Shown: in pieces, positions 23,761 to 35,355 of the stretch
How positions within the stretch are numbered: position 1 is the first letter of the stretch
How the letters are laid out: the number at the start of each line of letters is the position of its first letter
Assembly: GCA_015698045.1 (NCBI GenBank)
Contig: BLAL01000175.1
Location: 248,001 to 312,000, forward strand
DNA length: 64,000 nucleotides
Source of the DNA: Rhizophagus clarus
Lineage: Eukaryota; Glomeromycota; Glomeromycetes; Glomerales; Glomeraceae
Direction: 5' to 3'
Made by a program: the position numbers and the translations under genes
Notes under the pieces: model-generated
Told to the model about the DNA's origin: nothing
Databases searched by the model: none
The model's input: only the letters and a program-made list of their open reading frames with translations

Positions 23761-26002
23761 ATGTCTGATAACCAAAATGAAATTCAAACTCCTAGAAATT
23801 CGGATGAATGGATTGAAGAAATAATAACCAAAAATAATATAAAATATTATGAATATAATAATTTTTATAATATTGAAAAGATTGACGACGAAAATGTTTA
23901 TCGCGCAAATTTTAAGAACTCTGATCAATATTTTACATTAAAATCTTTTAATTTAGATAATGATACTTTAAAAGAAATCGTTCATGAGGTAAATAAATAA
24001 AAAATATGATAATTTTAATATATCAGATATGTATAATATATTTTTTTTTTTTTGTTCAAAATTATTTAATACGAAATCATTTACTTTTGTTTTTAGCTTA
24101 AACTTTATCGTAAAATTAATCTTCACGAAAATATTATTAAATTTTTCGGAATTACAAATGATAATGGTATAATATATTACATGGTTGAAAATCGAAAACA
24201 CGAGTTTTTTAAAAAAAAAAAAAAATAGTAGTTTTTTTTAAAAAATATATTAATAAATTAATCATTCCTTTTAGAAAATCGAAATGGTCAAGTGAAGAAA
24301 TATTTGGTAATGGAGTATGCTGATGGTAGTACCCTTCGAAATTATTTGAAAAAATATTTTGAAAATCTTACCTGGAATGAGAAATTTGATTTGGCATTTC
24401 AATTATCTTGTGCCGTATCATACTTGCATGACGAAAGAATCGTACACCGTGATCTGGTAATTTGATTTGTCATATGTTTATGTATTTTTTGCGTTATTAT
24501 AATTAATTTAATTATTCTATTAACATTTGTATAATAGCATTCCAATAATGTATTGATTCATCAAAATATTATAAAATTGAGTGATTTTGGTATCTCAAAA
24601 AAAATTGATGATCCTCAATCCAAATCATTCGGGATGATTCCTTATATCGACCCAAAAAGTTTTAATTTACAAGAGGACAATCGATTGCGAACTTATTTAT
24701 TAAATGAAAAGAGCGATATATATAGTGTTGGTATATTATTATGGGAGATATCTAGTGGGAATCCACCTTTTCGTGAAGAGAATTATGATTTTAGTTTAAT
24801 GTGTAAAATTTCACAAGGATTGAAAGAGACACCTATACCAGACACACCCGAAGATTATGTGAAGATCTATACTGGTAAATATATTTAATTTTATTAACAT
24901 CATTATTTTACGGTAACATATTAAATTCTTCTTCTGTTTAGAATGTTGGGATAACGAACCAGTCAATAGACCAACTATTAATCAAGTCGTTGATAAATTA
25001 AAAGCAATTATCACAAAAACAAATGTAACAAAATCAAATGTTAACTCTTCACATGAAGGGTTGCTTCAAATAATTCAAAATTTTAATAAGATGAATATAA
25101 TGGAAATAGAACCAATCACTCAAAATATTAATGAAAGTATATTTGAAGAAGATTTGGGTATCGTTATTGATGATTTGGTTAATCTTTATTTTAAGGAAAT
25201 AAATGAAGGAAAAGAAGAAAGTGTAAGGAAACAACATTTATTTGATTATATTAACAATCACAAATTAAATTTACAAGAAATTTATAATTGGCTTTTAAAT
25301 AATCAAAATAATTCAAATTCCGTTTATTTACTTGGATATTTTAATTATCATGGAATTAAAACTAATATTAATAAACACAAGGCATATGAATTATATCAAA
25401 AGGCAGCAAAGTTAGAAAATAGTGTGGCACAAGTTGACCTTACTTATATGTATGTTAATGGAAAAGGTGTTGATAAAAATTATAATAAAGCATTTGAATT
25501 ATCTAAAAAATTAGCAGAAAGGGAACTTTCAAATGGAATAAATATGTTGGGATATTGTTATGATCTTGGAATTGGAACTGATATTGATATGCAAAAAGCA
25601 TTTGAATTATATCAAAAAGCAGCAGATTTAGGAAATATTAAAGCTCAATATAATCTTGCATTGATGTATGAAGAAGGAAAAGGCACTGAAATAAATTTAA
25701 ATAAGGCATTTGAATTATCAAAAAAATCGGCAAAAGGAGAATATTCAGATGGAATAAATTTATTAGGTTATTATTATAAAAATGGTATTGGAACAGATGC
25801 TAATATGGAAAAGGCAGTTGAATTATATCAAAAAGCTGCAAATTTAGGACTTGATGTGGCTCAATATAATCTTGCTTTTATGTATGAAAATGGGAATGGG
25901 GTTAAAAAAGATATTACTCAAGCGATTTATTGGTACAAAAAATCTGCTAAACAAGGATTCCAAAGTGCTCATACCAAATTAAATAATTTAAATAATTTAT
26001 AA
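23761..26002 (+). CDS. Kinase-Sel1 gene B: kinase with degenerate glycine loop and Sel1 repeats
   Basis: Exons 23761-23988, 24097-24166, 24275-24456, 24538-24874 and 24942-26002 join in phase to give 625 residues. The start is the MSDN methionine shared by genes C, D and E, not the upstream ATG at 23659 that reads through a T-tract. The glycine-rich loop is lost (IEKIDDENVYRANF), but the ATP lysine (FTLKSF), catalytic loop HRDLHSNNVL, DFG and PYIDPKSF remain, so nucleotide binding may be weakened rather than abolished. A linker (IIQNFNKMNIMEIEP) precedes about six Sel1-like repeats at roughly 400-625 (AFELYQKAADLGNIKAQYNL). Head to tail with gene C; the two share the closest linker and repeat sequence. 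Confidence 0.9.
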
Positions 26003-27131
26003 TTAGAATTGTAATTTTTTTAAAGTATTTTGTTATTAGAAAGATTTATTCTTTTTGATGATTGTATTGATGTTATCGCGTCAACTCTTTATATCACGTG
26101 ATAATATCAAATTATTAAATCGGTTTATTAAATATGGTAGTCGATATTAATTCTAAACATATAAACAAAGATTTTCAAAATAAATAATACCGCGATATTC
26201 TCATGGCATACTGTGGCATGTTCCACGGAAAAAGCGGGGCTCTCCCTTTTTTTGGAAGTTTTCAATTTATTCACATGCAGAGACTGCCAAATGTATTATA
26301 ATTACTCATTATTATATCATAGAAAATACCGAAATACCAATTTATTACGTGCATTTACCATATACGATTAACGACATAATTAATGAAGAAAAAAAAATAA
26401 TAAATAATATCTTTTCTTAAAAATTTTGTTAAACGATGCACCGAAATAAATTTGATTGAACCATTTAAGTAAACTCATACCCATACATATTAAAGATGTA
26501 CATTTCTATCACGCGACATTTGACAATTCTTATCCACTTTTGGAATTCGATGTCGATCCTATCGGATAATAAGAATTTTCGATGAAATAAAAAATATAAC
26601 AAAGTAACTATCTTATATTGTTAGCGGAGATATGTCCATAAATGAATCATTATAATATCGTAAAAAGGAAGGATTCTCGGTTATTACATCAAAATATGAA
26701 AAAAAAATCGTTTTATAGATAATAAAGATAACAAGCGGTGTTATCGTAGTTAATGTTAATTCGTTGAGTTATTTTAACTATCTTGATTATGTAATGATCA
26801 TATGAGCAATATATTATTACAATTATTACATTTATGCTTGAATTATTTCGGTCAAGGATTGGTAATAAAAATTAAATCATGCATCGAATATATGTTGTAT
26901 TCAAATCATGTGACTAAACAACAAGGTGTGACGAAATACAAAATTAGTACCAATAACAACTAATGCATAAATAAACTTTACGTCTAAAAAAAAAAAAATA
27001 TATTTCTTTTCCAATAAAGTATTTCAAATAATTATTATAATAGGAAAAAAAAAATTCATTTCCGAGAATATTCTCTAATAGAATATTTTAAATCTTTTTT
27101 TATCGTTATACAATACAATAAGAATTTTTTC
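26003..27131. other. Spacer between genes B and C
   Basis: AT-rich; no gene, no repeat with clear borders. The last 150 bp upstream of gene C carry A- and T-runs, as upstream of gene B. Confidence 0.4.
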
Positions 27132-29472
27132 ATGTCTGATAAAAATAAATTACAAATTTCCAAAAATATGAATGAATTGATTAATTTGATTGAAGAAGCT
27201 ATTTTAAAAAATAACATAAATTATTATGAATATAATGATTTTCATCATATTGAAAAGTTTTGTAACAATAATTTCGGAAATTCCTATCGCGTAAAATGGA
27301 AAGATTCGGATCAATATTTTTTATTAAAATCCTTTAGCCTTGATGACGTTATCATAAAAGAAATCGTTCATGAGGTAATTTGTAATATATAATATTTTAA
27401 TTCAACTTATAGTATTTGATACCAAATTATTCGTAATTTTAGATTAAACTTCATCGTGAAATAAATTCTCATGAAAATATCGTCAACTTTTATGGAATTA
27501 CAAGAAAAGGTATGAAATATAAGTTCATAGAATTCATAGTTTTTTTTTTTTTTTTTTAAAAAAAAGAATTATTTAAGTGTGCTAATGTATTAATTATACC
27601 ATGTCCCTTAGAGAATCAAAATGATCCAACGAAAGAATATTTATTGGTAATGGAGAATGTTGATGGTAAACCACTTCGTAATTATTTGAAAGAGAACTTT
27701 AAGAATCTTAGCTGGGAAGACAAATACAAATTGGCATACCAGTTGACATATACTATATCATTTTTACATGATAAAGGAATTGTGCATGGCGACTTGGTAA
27801 TTTAATTTTTGTTTTTTTTTTTTTTCACTAAATTTGGTAATTTATTTTATTTTTTTTTTCTTTTTCATTAGATTTGGTAATTTAATTTAACTAATTTTTT
27901 TTTAAATAACTTTACGGTTGATCTTTTATATGTCTTATAATAGAATTCCGATAATATATTAGTTCATAAAGATATTATCAAATTGACAGACTTTGGATTA
28001 TCAAAAAGAATCAAAATATCTAAACAACAATCAGATTTGTTTGACAATAAAATTCCTTATATTGATCCAAAATATTTGTCTGTTGAACAAAATAATATAA
28101 TGCAATCGTACATATTAAATAAAAAGAGCGATGTTTATAGTATTGGGATACTTTTATGGGAGATATCAAGTGGTAAATTACCTTTCGAAGATAAAATCTA
28201 TGATTTTAACCTAGTAAAACAAATTTTACAAGGTTATAGAGAGACGATTGTTTCAGATACTCATGTTGATTATTCTGATATTTACATTGGTAAATAACAT
28301 TCTTAAAATTTTATTCCGTTTAATTAATTTTAACGTTTTATTAGTTCTAACGTTTTATCGTTTTTTTTTTTCATTTTTGTATTTTAGAATGTTGGAATGA
28401 AGAACCAGATAATAGACCGACAATGAATCAAATAGTTGCTAAATTACGAGAAATTATTACAAAAATGAATATTATGATAGAACATTATCAAACGGATACA
28501 AATTACAAAATAGATTTACATGAAGAATCTCAAAAGATTAATCAAGATTTTGACAAAATTTATATGAAAGAAATAGAACCAACAAATCAATATATTCGTA
28601 AAAATATATCTGAAGAAGATTTAAGTATTGTGGTTGATGAATTAATGAATAATTATCTTCAAGATTTAAATAAAGGAAAAGAAGAATATTTAGTAAGACG
28701 AGGTGTTTTTGATTATTTGAATAATCATGAAATAAATTTACAAGAAATGTATGATTGGCTTACGAATAATCAAAATGATTCAAATTCAATTTATTTACTT
28801 GGATATTTTAATTATTATGGAATTATAATTAGCGTTAATAAGCAAAAGGCATGTGAATTATATCAAGAAGCAGTAGAATTAGAAAATATTGTAGCGCAAT
28901 TAGTCCTTGCTAGTATATGTATAGAAGGAAAAGGGATTAAAAAGAATCATAATAAAGCTTTTGAATTATCAAAAAAATTAGCAAAAGAAGGAAACCCAAA
29001 TGGAATAAATAGGTTAGGATATTGTTATAGTATGGGAATTGGAACGAATATTGATATGAAAAAAGCGTTTAAATTATATCAAAAAGCAGCGAGTTTAGGA
29101 AATATTAGAGCTCAATGTAATCTCATTAATTTGTATCTTGATGGAGAAGGTACTGAAAAGGATTATGATAAAGCTTTTGAATTATCTAAAAAATCAGCGG
29201 AAGAACATTCAGATGGAATGAATTTATTAGGGTTTTGTTATAATAATGGAATTGGAACTAGTGTTAATAAGAAAAAAGCATTTGAATTATTTCAAAAAGC
29301 AGCGAATTTGGAATGTTGTGACGCTCAATATAATCTTGCTTTAATGTATGAAGATGGGGAAGGTATTAAACAGAATATAAATCAAGCCATTTATTGGTAT
29401 AAAAAGTCTGCTAATCAAGGATCTCAAAGTGCGCACAATAAATTAAAATTTTTGGGATGTAACGATTCATAA
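27132..29472 (+). CDS. Kinase-Sel1 gene C: probable pseudokinase with Sel1 repeats
   Basis: Exons 27132-27374, 27443-27509, 27612-27796, 27944-28289 and 28388-29472 join in phase (641 residues). The start is MSDKNK, matching MSDN of its paralogues. The glycine loop is degenerate (FCNNNFGNSYRVKW) and the HRD motif is HGD (HGDLNSDNIL), while the Asp and Asn of the loop, the ATP lysine (FLLKSF) and DFG are kept. The short exon 2 encodes the C-helix region. The linker contains KEIEPTNQYIRKNI, and about 413-640 has some six Sel1-like repeats (AFKLYQKAASLGNIRAQCNL). Changes at both the glycine loop and HRD make reduced or absent catalysis likely, but the open frame and exact splice phases argue for a maintained gene. 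Confidence 0.88.
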
Positions 29473-29996
29473 GTTTACTGTTTATTTAATAGGTATATAC
29501 AGTGTTTAATAACATTAAAAATAATCTATTCCGCGAGCGCACATGCTTAGCGTCAATTATGAATATATTATGTATAAATTCATTATATTATTTCCATTAA
29601 ATAAAGTGACTTCCTGAACGATAAAATAAAGTTTTACAAAAAAAATAAATTTAATAAATTTAACATTAAAAGTTTAGAAAATGATTTTTGTGCTGGCAAT
29701 CAAACATGGTAAATACGGTACTCGATATTGGTCATTCGACTCATTTTGCATTAAACCTTTCTAAATATAGAGGCAAAGTTTAATTAATATCTATATGTCT
29801 ATCCTTTACGGGCTTCAATATGATGTCATTTTCGATGTACAATGTTACTCACATGATCACTTGATCATACTGCCAATGTATCTATATTTGTAAAATAAAG
29901 CGTCATGTAGTTCTTGTACAACATATCATAAAGTAATACAAATGTGAGCTAATTCTTTAAGAAAATTTTCTTAAAAAAATTTTAAATTTTCTAAAA
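29473..29996. other. Spacer between gene C and the F-box gene
   Basis: AT-rich intergenic sequence; no feature seen. Confidence 0.4.
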
Positions 29997-31481
29997 ATGT
30001 TTAATTTAAACGGAGACATCTTTTACTTGATATTTGAAGAATTACGAAATGATAAAAAAACTCTTAGATCATGTATTTCAGTTAATAAGACATGGAGTGA
30101 AATAATCGTACCGATTTTATGGAAAAATCCTTGGAAATATTTAAAAAAAGGAAACGAAAATTTATTTTTAAACGTTATTATTTCACATTCAACGAATAAA
30201 AAATTAATAAATAATTTAACCCAACGTTATGAATTTTTAACAAATTTATATGATAAACCTTTATTTGATTATATTAGTTTATGTAGACATTTAAATTTAA
30301 ATGAAATTGAAAAGATAATAAATAATAATATAAATAATGTAACAGAAGAAAATGAAATTTTAAATGTTAGACAAGAAATATTAAAACTTTTTATTAATGG
30401 AAATACAAAATTTACACATATTTATATATCACAACAATTTAATTATAAAATACATAATATATTTGAGATCAATCGGTGTTTTTCAGAAATTGGATGTATT
30501 AGTTGTAGTACTAACATAGATAATGAAGTTTTAAATGGATTAACAAGATTATGCAAATTTATTAGGGAATTGGAACTATTTGTTGAAGATGATAATAATA
30601 ATCATGAAATTTTTAAGTTAATTGAAGCACCAAAAAAGTTATTTAATATCAGACTTATAACAAAGTATCATTATAAAGTAGATGAATCATATTGTGAAAT
30701 CCTTGAAAATTCATTAATTAAACATGCAAATATTATACAAAATTTTACTATAACAAATATACCTGTTCCAAAGATTCTTACTTCTTTTGTAAATTTAAAA
30801 AAGTTGGAATTGGATGATAATTTCAATGAATTAAAGACATGTGATTGGTTAGAGAAATTATCATTTCCATTTTTACAAGTTTTAAAAGCTAGAAGAGTTC
30901 CAATCAAAAGTTTAATAACAATAATTGAAAATTCAAGAGGATATCTTACTGAAATAAATATTGATTATGTGAGTCATGATGTGATTAATAATAAAAAGAT
31001 TCTTCAAGCCATTTATCAAAATTGTAAAAATCTTAAATATCTTAAATTGGTTATTAGAAATGATAATATATTAGAATTAGAAAATTTATTAATTAACTGT
31101 CAATATTTAAGTGGTTTATATATTTTAGTTAATAATATGTCTGATAGTAATAATAAAAAACATAATGATAAAGTAATTGATTGGGACCATTTATTTGAAG
31201 TTTTGGCCAAATTTTCACCATCCTGTTTGTTTAAATTTAAATTTTATTTTAATAAGGCTCCTAAGTTGGATTCTATAAAATTATTTCTTGATAATTGGAA
31301 AGGAAGACATCCAATATTATTACAAACTACTCCTCTTTATTGCTCTAGTACTTATTGTTTAAATAATATTGATTTTATAGAAAGATATAAAGCAGAGGGA
31401 ATAATTGAAAAGTATGAAAATGTTTCATATGGTCAAACTTTTGATGATTTTGAGTGGATTCAAAAAAACTTGGTCAATTAA
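29997..31481 (+). CDS. F-box protein with C-terminal leucine-rich-like region
   Basis: A single-exon gene of 494 residues. The N-terminus (about 1-50) is an F-box: MFNLNGDIFYLIFEEL followed by LRSCISVNKTWSEIIVPILW, which in this family binds SKP1 to form an SCF ubiquitin ligase. The remainder is rich in Leu, Asn and Lys with irregular leucine-rich segments (LKKLELDDNFNEL; NCKNLKYLKLVIRN; NCQYLSGLYILV) that would select the substrate. Related in layout to the F-box gene at 61473-62936 but clearly diverged. The ATG is preceded by an A-rich leader and the F-box begins at once, which supports this start. No lesion seen. The substrate cannot be told. Confidence 0.9.
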   Translation: MFNLNGDIFYLIFEELRNDKKTLRSCISVNKTWSEIIVPILWKNPWKYLKKGNENLFLNVIISHSTNKKLINNLTQRYEFLTNLYDKPLFDYISLCRHLNLNEIEKIINNNINNVTEENEILNVRQEILKLFINGNTKFTHIYISQQFNYKIHNIFEINRCFSEIGCISCSTNIDNEVLNGLTRLCKFIRELELFVEDDNNNHEIFKLIEAPKKLFNIRLITKYHYKVDESYCEILENSLIKHANIIQNFTITNIPVPKILTSFVNLKKLELDDNFNELKTCDWLEKLSFPFLQVLKARRVPIKSLITIIENSRGYLTEINIDYVSHDVINNKKILQAIYQNCKNLKYLKLVIRNDNILELENLLINCQYLSGLYILVNNMSDSNNKKHNDKVIDWDHLFEVLAKFSPSCLFKFKFYFNKAPKLDSIKLFLDNWKGRHPILLQTTPLYCSSTYCLNNIDFIERYKAEGIIEKYENVSYGQTFDDFEWIQKNLVN

Positions 31482-32481
31482 GGCTAGTACAGTAGTATAG
31501 TTGATTCTTTTGATTATAGTTTAACAAATCAATATACATCAAGCTTTACTGAATTAATCGAGTAGGATTTTATATATGTACATTTTTTCTTTTCAAATTA
31601 TTGTTGTTATTATATTTATTTTTCAACTTCTGTATGTTTATATTTAAATTTATTAAATATCATTATTTTTTTTAAAAAAGCAAAAAAAAATTGTTGCAAT
31701 TTAAATTTGAAACATGTTTATGTTATTCCATATGTCCATGGTAATTTGACTCCAAAATTATTAATAATCATATATTTTTATTGTAATAAACGTTCAGAGA
31801 TAGTTCAAATACATATGAATTTTTATAAATGAAAGAGCAGCAAACTAGAAAATAATTAAGCTCAAATTATTCTTACCTTTAATTTATGAATTTATGAAAA
31901 ATCCATTATGTATTTAATGAGACGATTTCTGAGGATTTTGACCAAAATTTAGGATTAATTACTTTTAATATAAAAATATAATATGCAATAAAATTACAAT
32001 TTTGATAAAATGTCTGATCCATATTTTCCTGGCAAATAACCCATGTCTTTTTACGATTACCCGGTGACTGGTGTACCTGGTGCCTAGTGCATTGTAATTT
32101 CCTAATTCCCATGAGTATCATTTCCATTACATACATATCCGTAATCAAAAACTATTACGGAAATCTCGTGCATAAAACGTTTGTAATTTTAAAATTTACG
32201 CGTTTTGACATATTATTTAAGTCAAGTGAAATTACACTTATACTTAAGTAAAGGTCTTATTTGAGTCGAATTAATTTATAGTGCATATACCGATTATTTA
32301 TTATATATTAGTGATTCTATTTTGATGATATGGAGAAGTAACATAAAGTTTCCCGTCTTCTCAGATTTTTGGATAATAGTTTATTGAGTGTTAATTGATT
32401 GATAATTATAAAATTTTGGTGCTGCTTAATATTCTCTTAAAAATATGATACGAAAAGATAAACAAACTAAAGTATTAAATT
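31482..32481. other. AT-rich intergenic, no gene recognised
   Basis: The frame 31906-32148 (-) includes a GC-richer patch around 32020-32110, but its translation has no recognisable domain. Confidence 0.4.
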
Positions 32482-32525
32482 TAGGGATGCCAAAGGTCGG
32501 TTATCGGCCGGTCATAACCGGTTAG
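32482..32525 (+). mobile_element. Terminus of the hAT-like MITE family seen at 7251
   Basis: TAGGGATGCCAA followed by GGTCGGTTATCGGCC and GGTCATAACCGGTTA matches the left end of the 7251-7773 element. The match stops at about 32525 and no partner end is seen nearby, so this is a truncated or partly deleted copy. Confidence 0.7.
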
Positions 32526-32845
32526 GAACCTTTCGAATTGATCAGATTAACAAGAATGGTCATCCCAAAAATTTTTTGTAAAAACTTTCTTGGATATTAC
32601 AACTTTTTTCGTTATCAAAATAAATATCCAAAAATAATTTGAAATAAAACCTGAGAAATGATCAAGTTTCGAACCTACATTTGACTTGGGACACAATAAA
32701 GCAACATATTGCGAAATTATCGACAGCAGCAAAGAACGTAAACTAGAATTATTTTGTTCTCTCTCTAGTGCAAATTGTCCTACAGAATCATTGATCCTTT
32801 TAAGTTTTGATAGTAATTTAAAGTATAATTTGTACGGTATATTTC
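32526..32845. other. AT-rich spacer upstream of gene D
   Basis: No gene seen; the frame 32547-32732 (-) has no family features. Confidence 0.35.
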
Positions 32846-32882
32846 CTGCGGAAATCTAAATTCCGCAGAGAAAATTGGCCAA
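32846..32882 (+). promoter_or_regulatory. Hairpin and CCAAT box upstream of gene D
   Basis: A perfect 8-bp inverted repeat (CTGCGGAA at 32846-32853 and TTCCGCAG at 32861-32868) is followed by GGCCAATC at about 32878. It lies some 160-190 bp upstream of the gene D ATG, where a CCAAT box is plausible. Function is inferred from position only. Confidence 0.3.
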
Positions 32883-33037
32883 TCAAATTTTATTTATTTA
32901 GGCGCTGATCAACAAATCAACAAATAATTTTAAATGAAGCTATAATTAGCCATTCATTTTTCTTTCGTCTTACACGTCAGGTGAAGCGACTGAAGCGTAT
33001 ATTTTCGACTTTCAAAATTTCAATAGTATATTCCACC

Positions 33038-35355
33038 ATGTCTGATAACGGAATGCAAGCCTTCGATAATACGGATAAATGGATTAATTGGATCGAAGGA
33101 GCCATTACCGAAGAATATTTCAAACATTATAAATATGAACATTTTAGAAATATTAAATTAATTGGCATTGGAAAATTTGGAAGAGTGTTCCGTGCGAATT
33201 GGAAAAATGCTAAAAATTATGTGGCATTAAAGTCTTTTTTTAATCTTGATATTACCACGGCAAAAGAAATCGTTAATGAGGTATTTGTACTTTACCATAT
33301 TCGCACTACTTTCTCATTTTTAATCTATTTTTATCTCACTATTTTAGCTTAAACTTCAACGAGAAGTAGACTTTCATGATAATATCATTCGTTTTTATGG
33401 AATTACAAAATTTGAGTCAGGTATCAAATTTTTAATAATAATCATAATTGATTTTTGTGTTGAATTTTCTAAAAAAGATTATATTTTTTGCTGATTAGTG
33501 GATATTATTGGTCAAACTAAAGAATATTTGTTGGTAATGGAATACGCTGATGGTGGTACACTTCGAAATTATTTGAAGGAAAATTTCAGTAGTCTAACTT
33601 GGGATGATAAATACAAGTTGGCATACCAATTAGCCTGTTCCGTATCATGCTTGCATGATGAAGAGATTATACATCGTGACTTGGTAATTCTTTATAATTC
33701 TATAGATTGTAAATCAATTAATTTAATCTATAATTGTGTATGTTATATAATAGCATTCCTGCAATGTGTTGGTTCATCAAAATTCCATCAAATTAGCGGA
33801 TTTTGGCTTGTCAAAAAGGATTAACGAAGCGTCAAACCCACAATTAAAATTATTTGGTATGGTTCCCTATGTTGACCCAAAAGTGTTAAGTAACAGCAAG
33901 ACCCTGAAATTAAATGAGAAGAGTGATGTATACAGTATTGGCGTATTGTTATGGGAAATATCAAGTGGGATTCCACCATTTCATGAAGAAAATTATGATC
34001 TTAGTTTAATAAATAAAATCGTACAAGGCCGAAGAGAAGTAATTGTTCCTGATACTCCTATCGACTATTCTAACCTTTATACCGGTAATTATGATTTCAA
34101 AATATTATTTTATTTATTAACAACAATTATTTAGCCAAATGCATTTCTTTAATTATTAGAGTGTTGGAGTAATGAACCAAGTGAACGACCATTATCTATA
34201 CACGAAGTTGTCAATAGATTAAAAATATTCATTCCGAATTCAATTAACACAACAATTTACCAAGAGGATAAAATTACTCAAACTAATCTTATTTCAAATG
34301 AAAATCCAACCTCAAATAATACCGAAAATCTATTAAATGGAGAATTGTCTCAGATAATCCAAAATTTTAATAATATGAATACAGATGAAATAGATAATGT
34401 AGCATTGAATGCAAATATTTCATCTGAAGAAAAATTAAGTACAATGGTTAATGAAATGGTTGATCTTATCTTTAGGAAATTGACCAAAGAGAGTAAACTG
34501 AGCATAAAAAGGCAGTATCTCAGTGATAATAATGTTATTTTACAAGAAGTCTATAATTGGTTATTAAATAATCAAAACGATTTAGATTCCATTTTTTTAC
34601 TAGGATACTTTAATTATGTGGGAATTGAGACTAGCCAAAATTTTAAGAAAGCATTTAGTTTGTTTATTTACACATCAGAACAGGATCATATATTAGCACA
34701 ATACTTTGTTGGAGAATGTTATCAACATGGATATGGGATTACGAATGATGAAAAGTTGGCTTATGAGTATTTTAAAAAGTTAGCTGATGATAATTATGCA
34801 ATGGGACAATTCAAGATGGGATATTTTTTTAAAAATGGAATAGGTGTTAAAAAAGATTCAAATGTGGCTGCTCATTGGTATGAAAAAGCTGCAAATAATG
34901 GGAATATAGTAGCAATGCATAATCTTGGTAGTTTATATCTAAATGGAAATAGAAACGAATATTTAATAGCTATGCATACTCTTAATGGTTCGCGCTTAAA
35001 TGGAATTGATTTTGATGAAGGTCATAGTGAAGCTTTTAAATTATTTAAAAGATCAGCTGAAGAAGGATATTCAAGTGGTATAACAATGTTGGGTTATTGT
35101 TATGAAATTGGAATTGGAATTAATGTTGATAAACAAAAGGCTGTTGAATTATATCAAACAGCAGCAAATTTAGGCCATATGGTAGCTCAGTATAATCTTG
35201 CAAATATGTATGAAAATGGAGAAGGGATTGAAAAGGATATAGAACGATCAATTTATTGGTTTGAGAAATCTGTTGAACAAGGGTATTTACATGCTAAAAA
35301 TAAATTAAAAAATTTGAGAGAAAATAGAAGTATAAATTTATGTAATATTAGTTAA
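33038..35355 (+). CDS. Kinase-Sel1 gene D: protein kinase (TKL-like) with Sel1 repeats
   Basis: Exons 33038-33280, 33348-33420, 33499-33683, 33754-34084 and 34160-35355 join in phase (675 residues). The start is the MSDN methionine in a strong CCACCATG context; the open frame upstream to 32981 lacks an ATG before it. The kinase core is intact: IGIGKFGRVF, ATP lysine in VALKSF, HRDLHSCNVL, DFG, PYVDPK and the CWSNEPSERP end motif. The C-terminal Sel1 array (about 420-670) has some seven repeats, one of which carries an insertion (AMHTLNGSRLNGIDFDEGHS). Exon 4 is nearly the same as in gene A (identical around the DFG motif), so A and D are a close pair lying 22 kb apart. Confidence 0.92.

Noticed and set aside
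31906-32148. 80-codon minus-strand frame
   Set aside because: No domain, no clear start context and no continuation beyond a short GC-richer patch.
32981-33037. Upstream extension of gene D to a GTG at 32981
   Set aside because: The extension lacks an ATG, and the MSDN start in a strong context is shared with paralogues.
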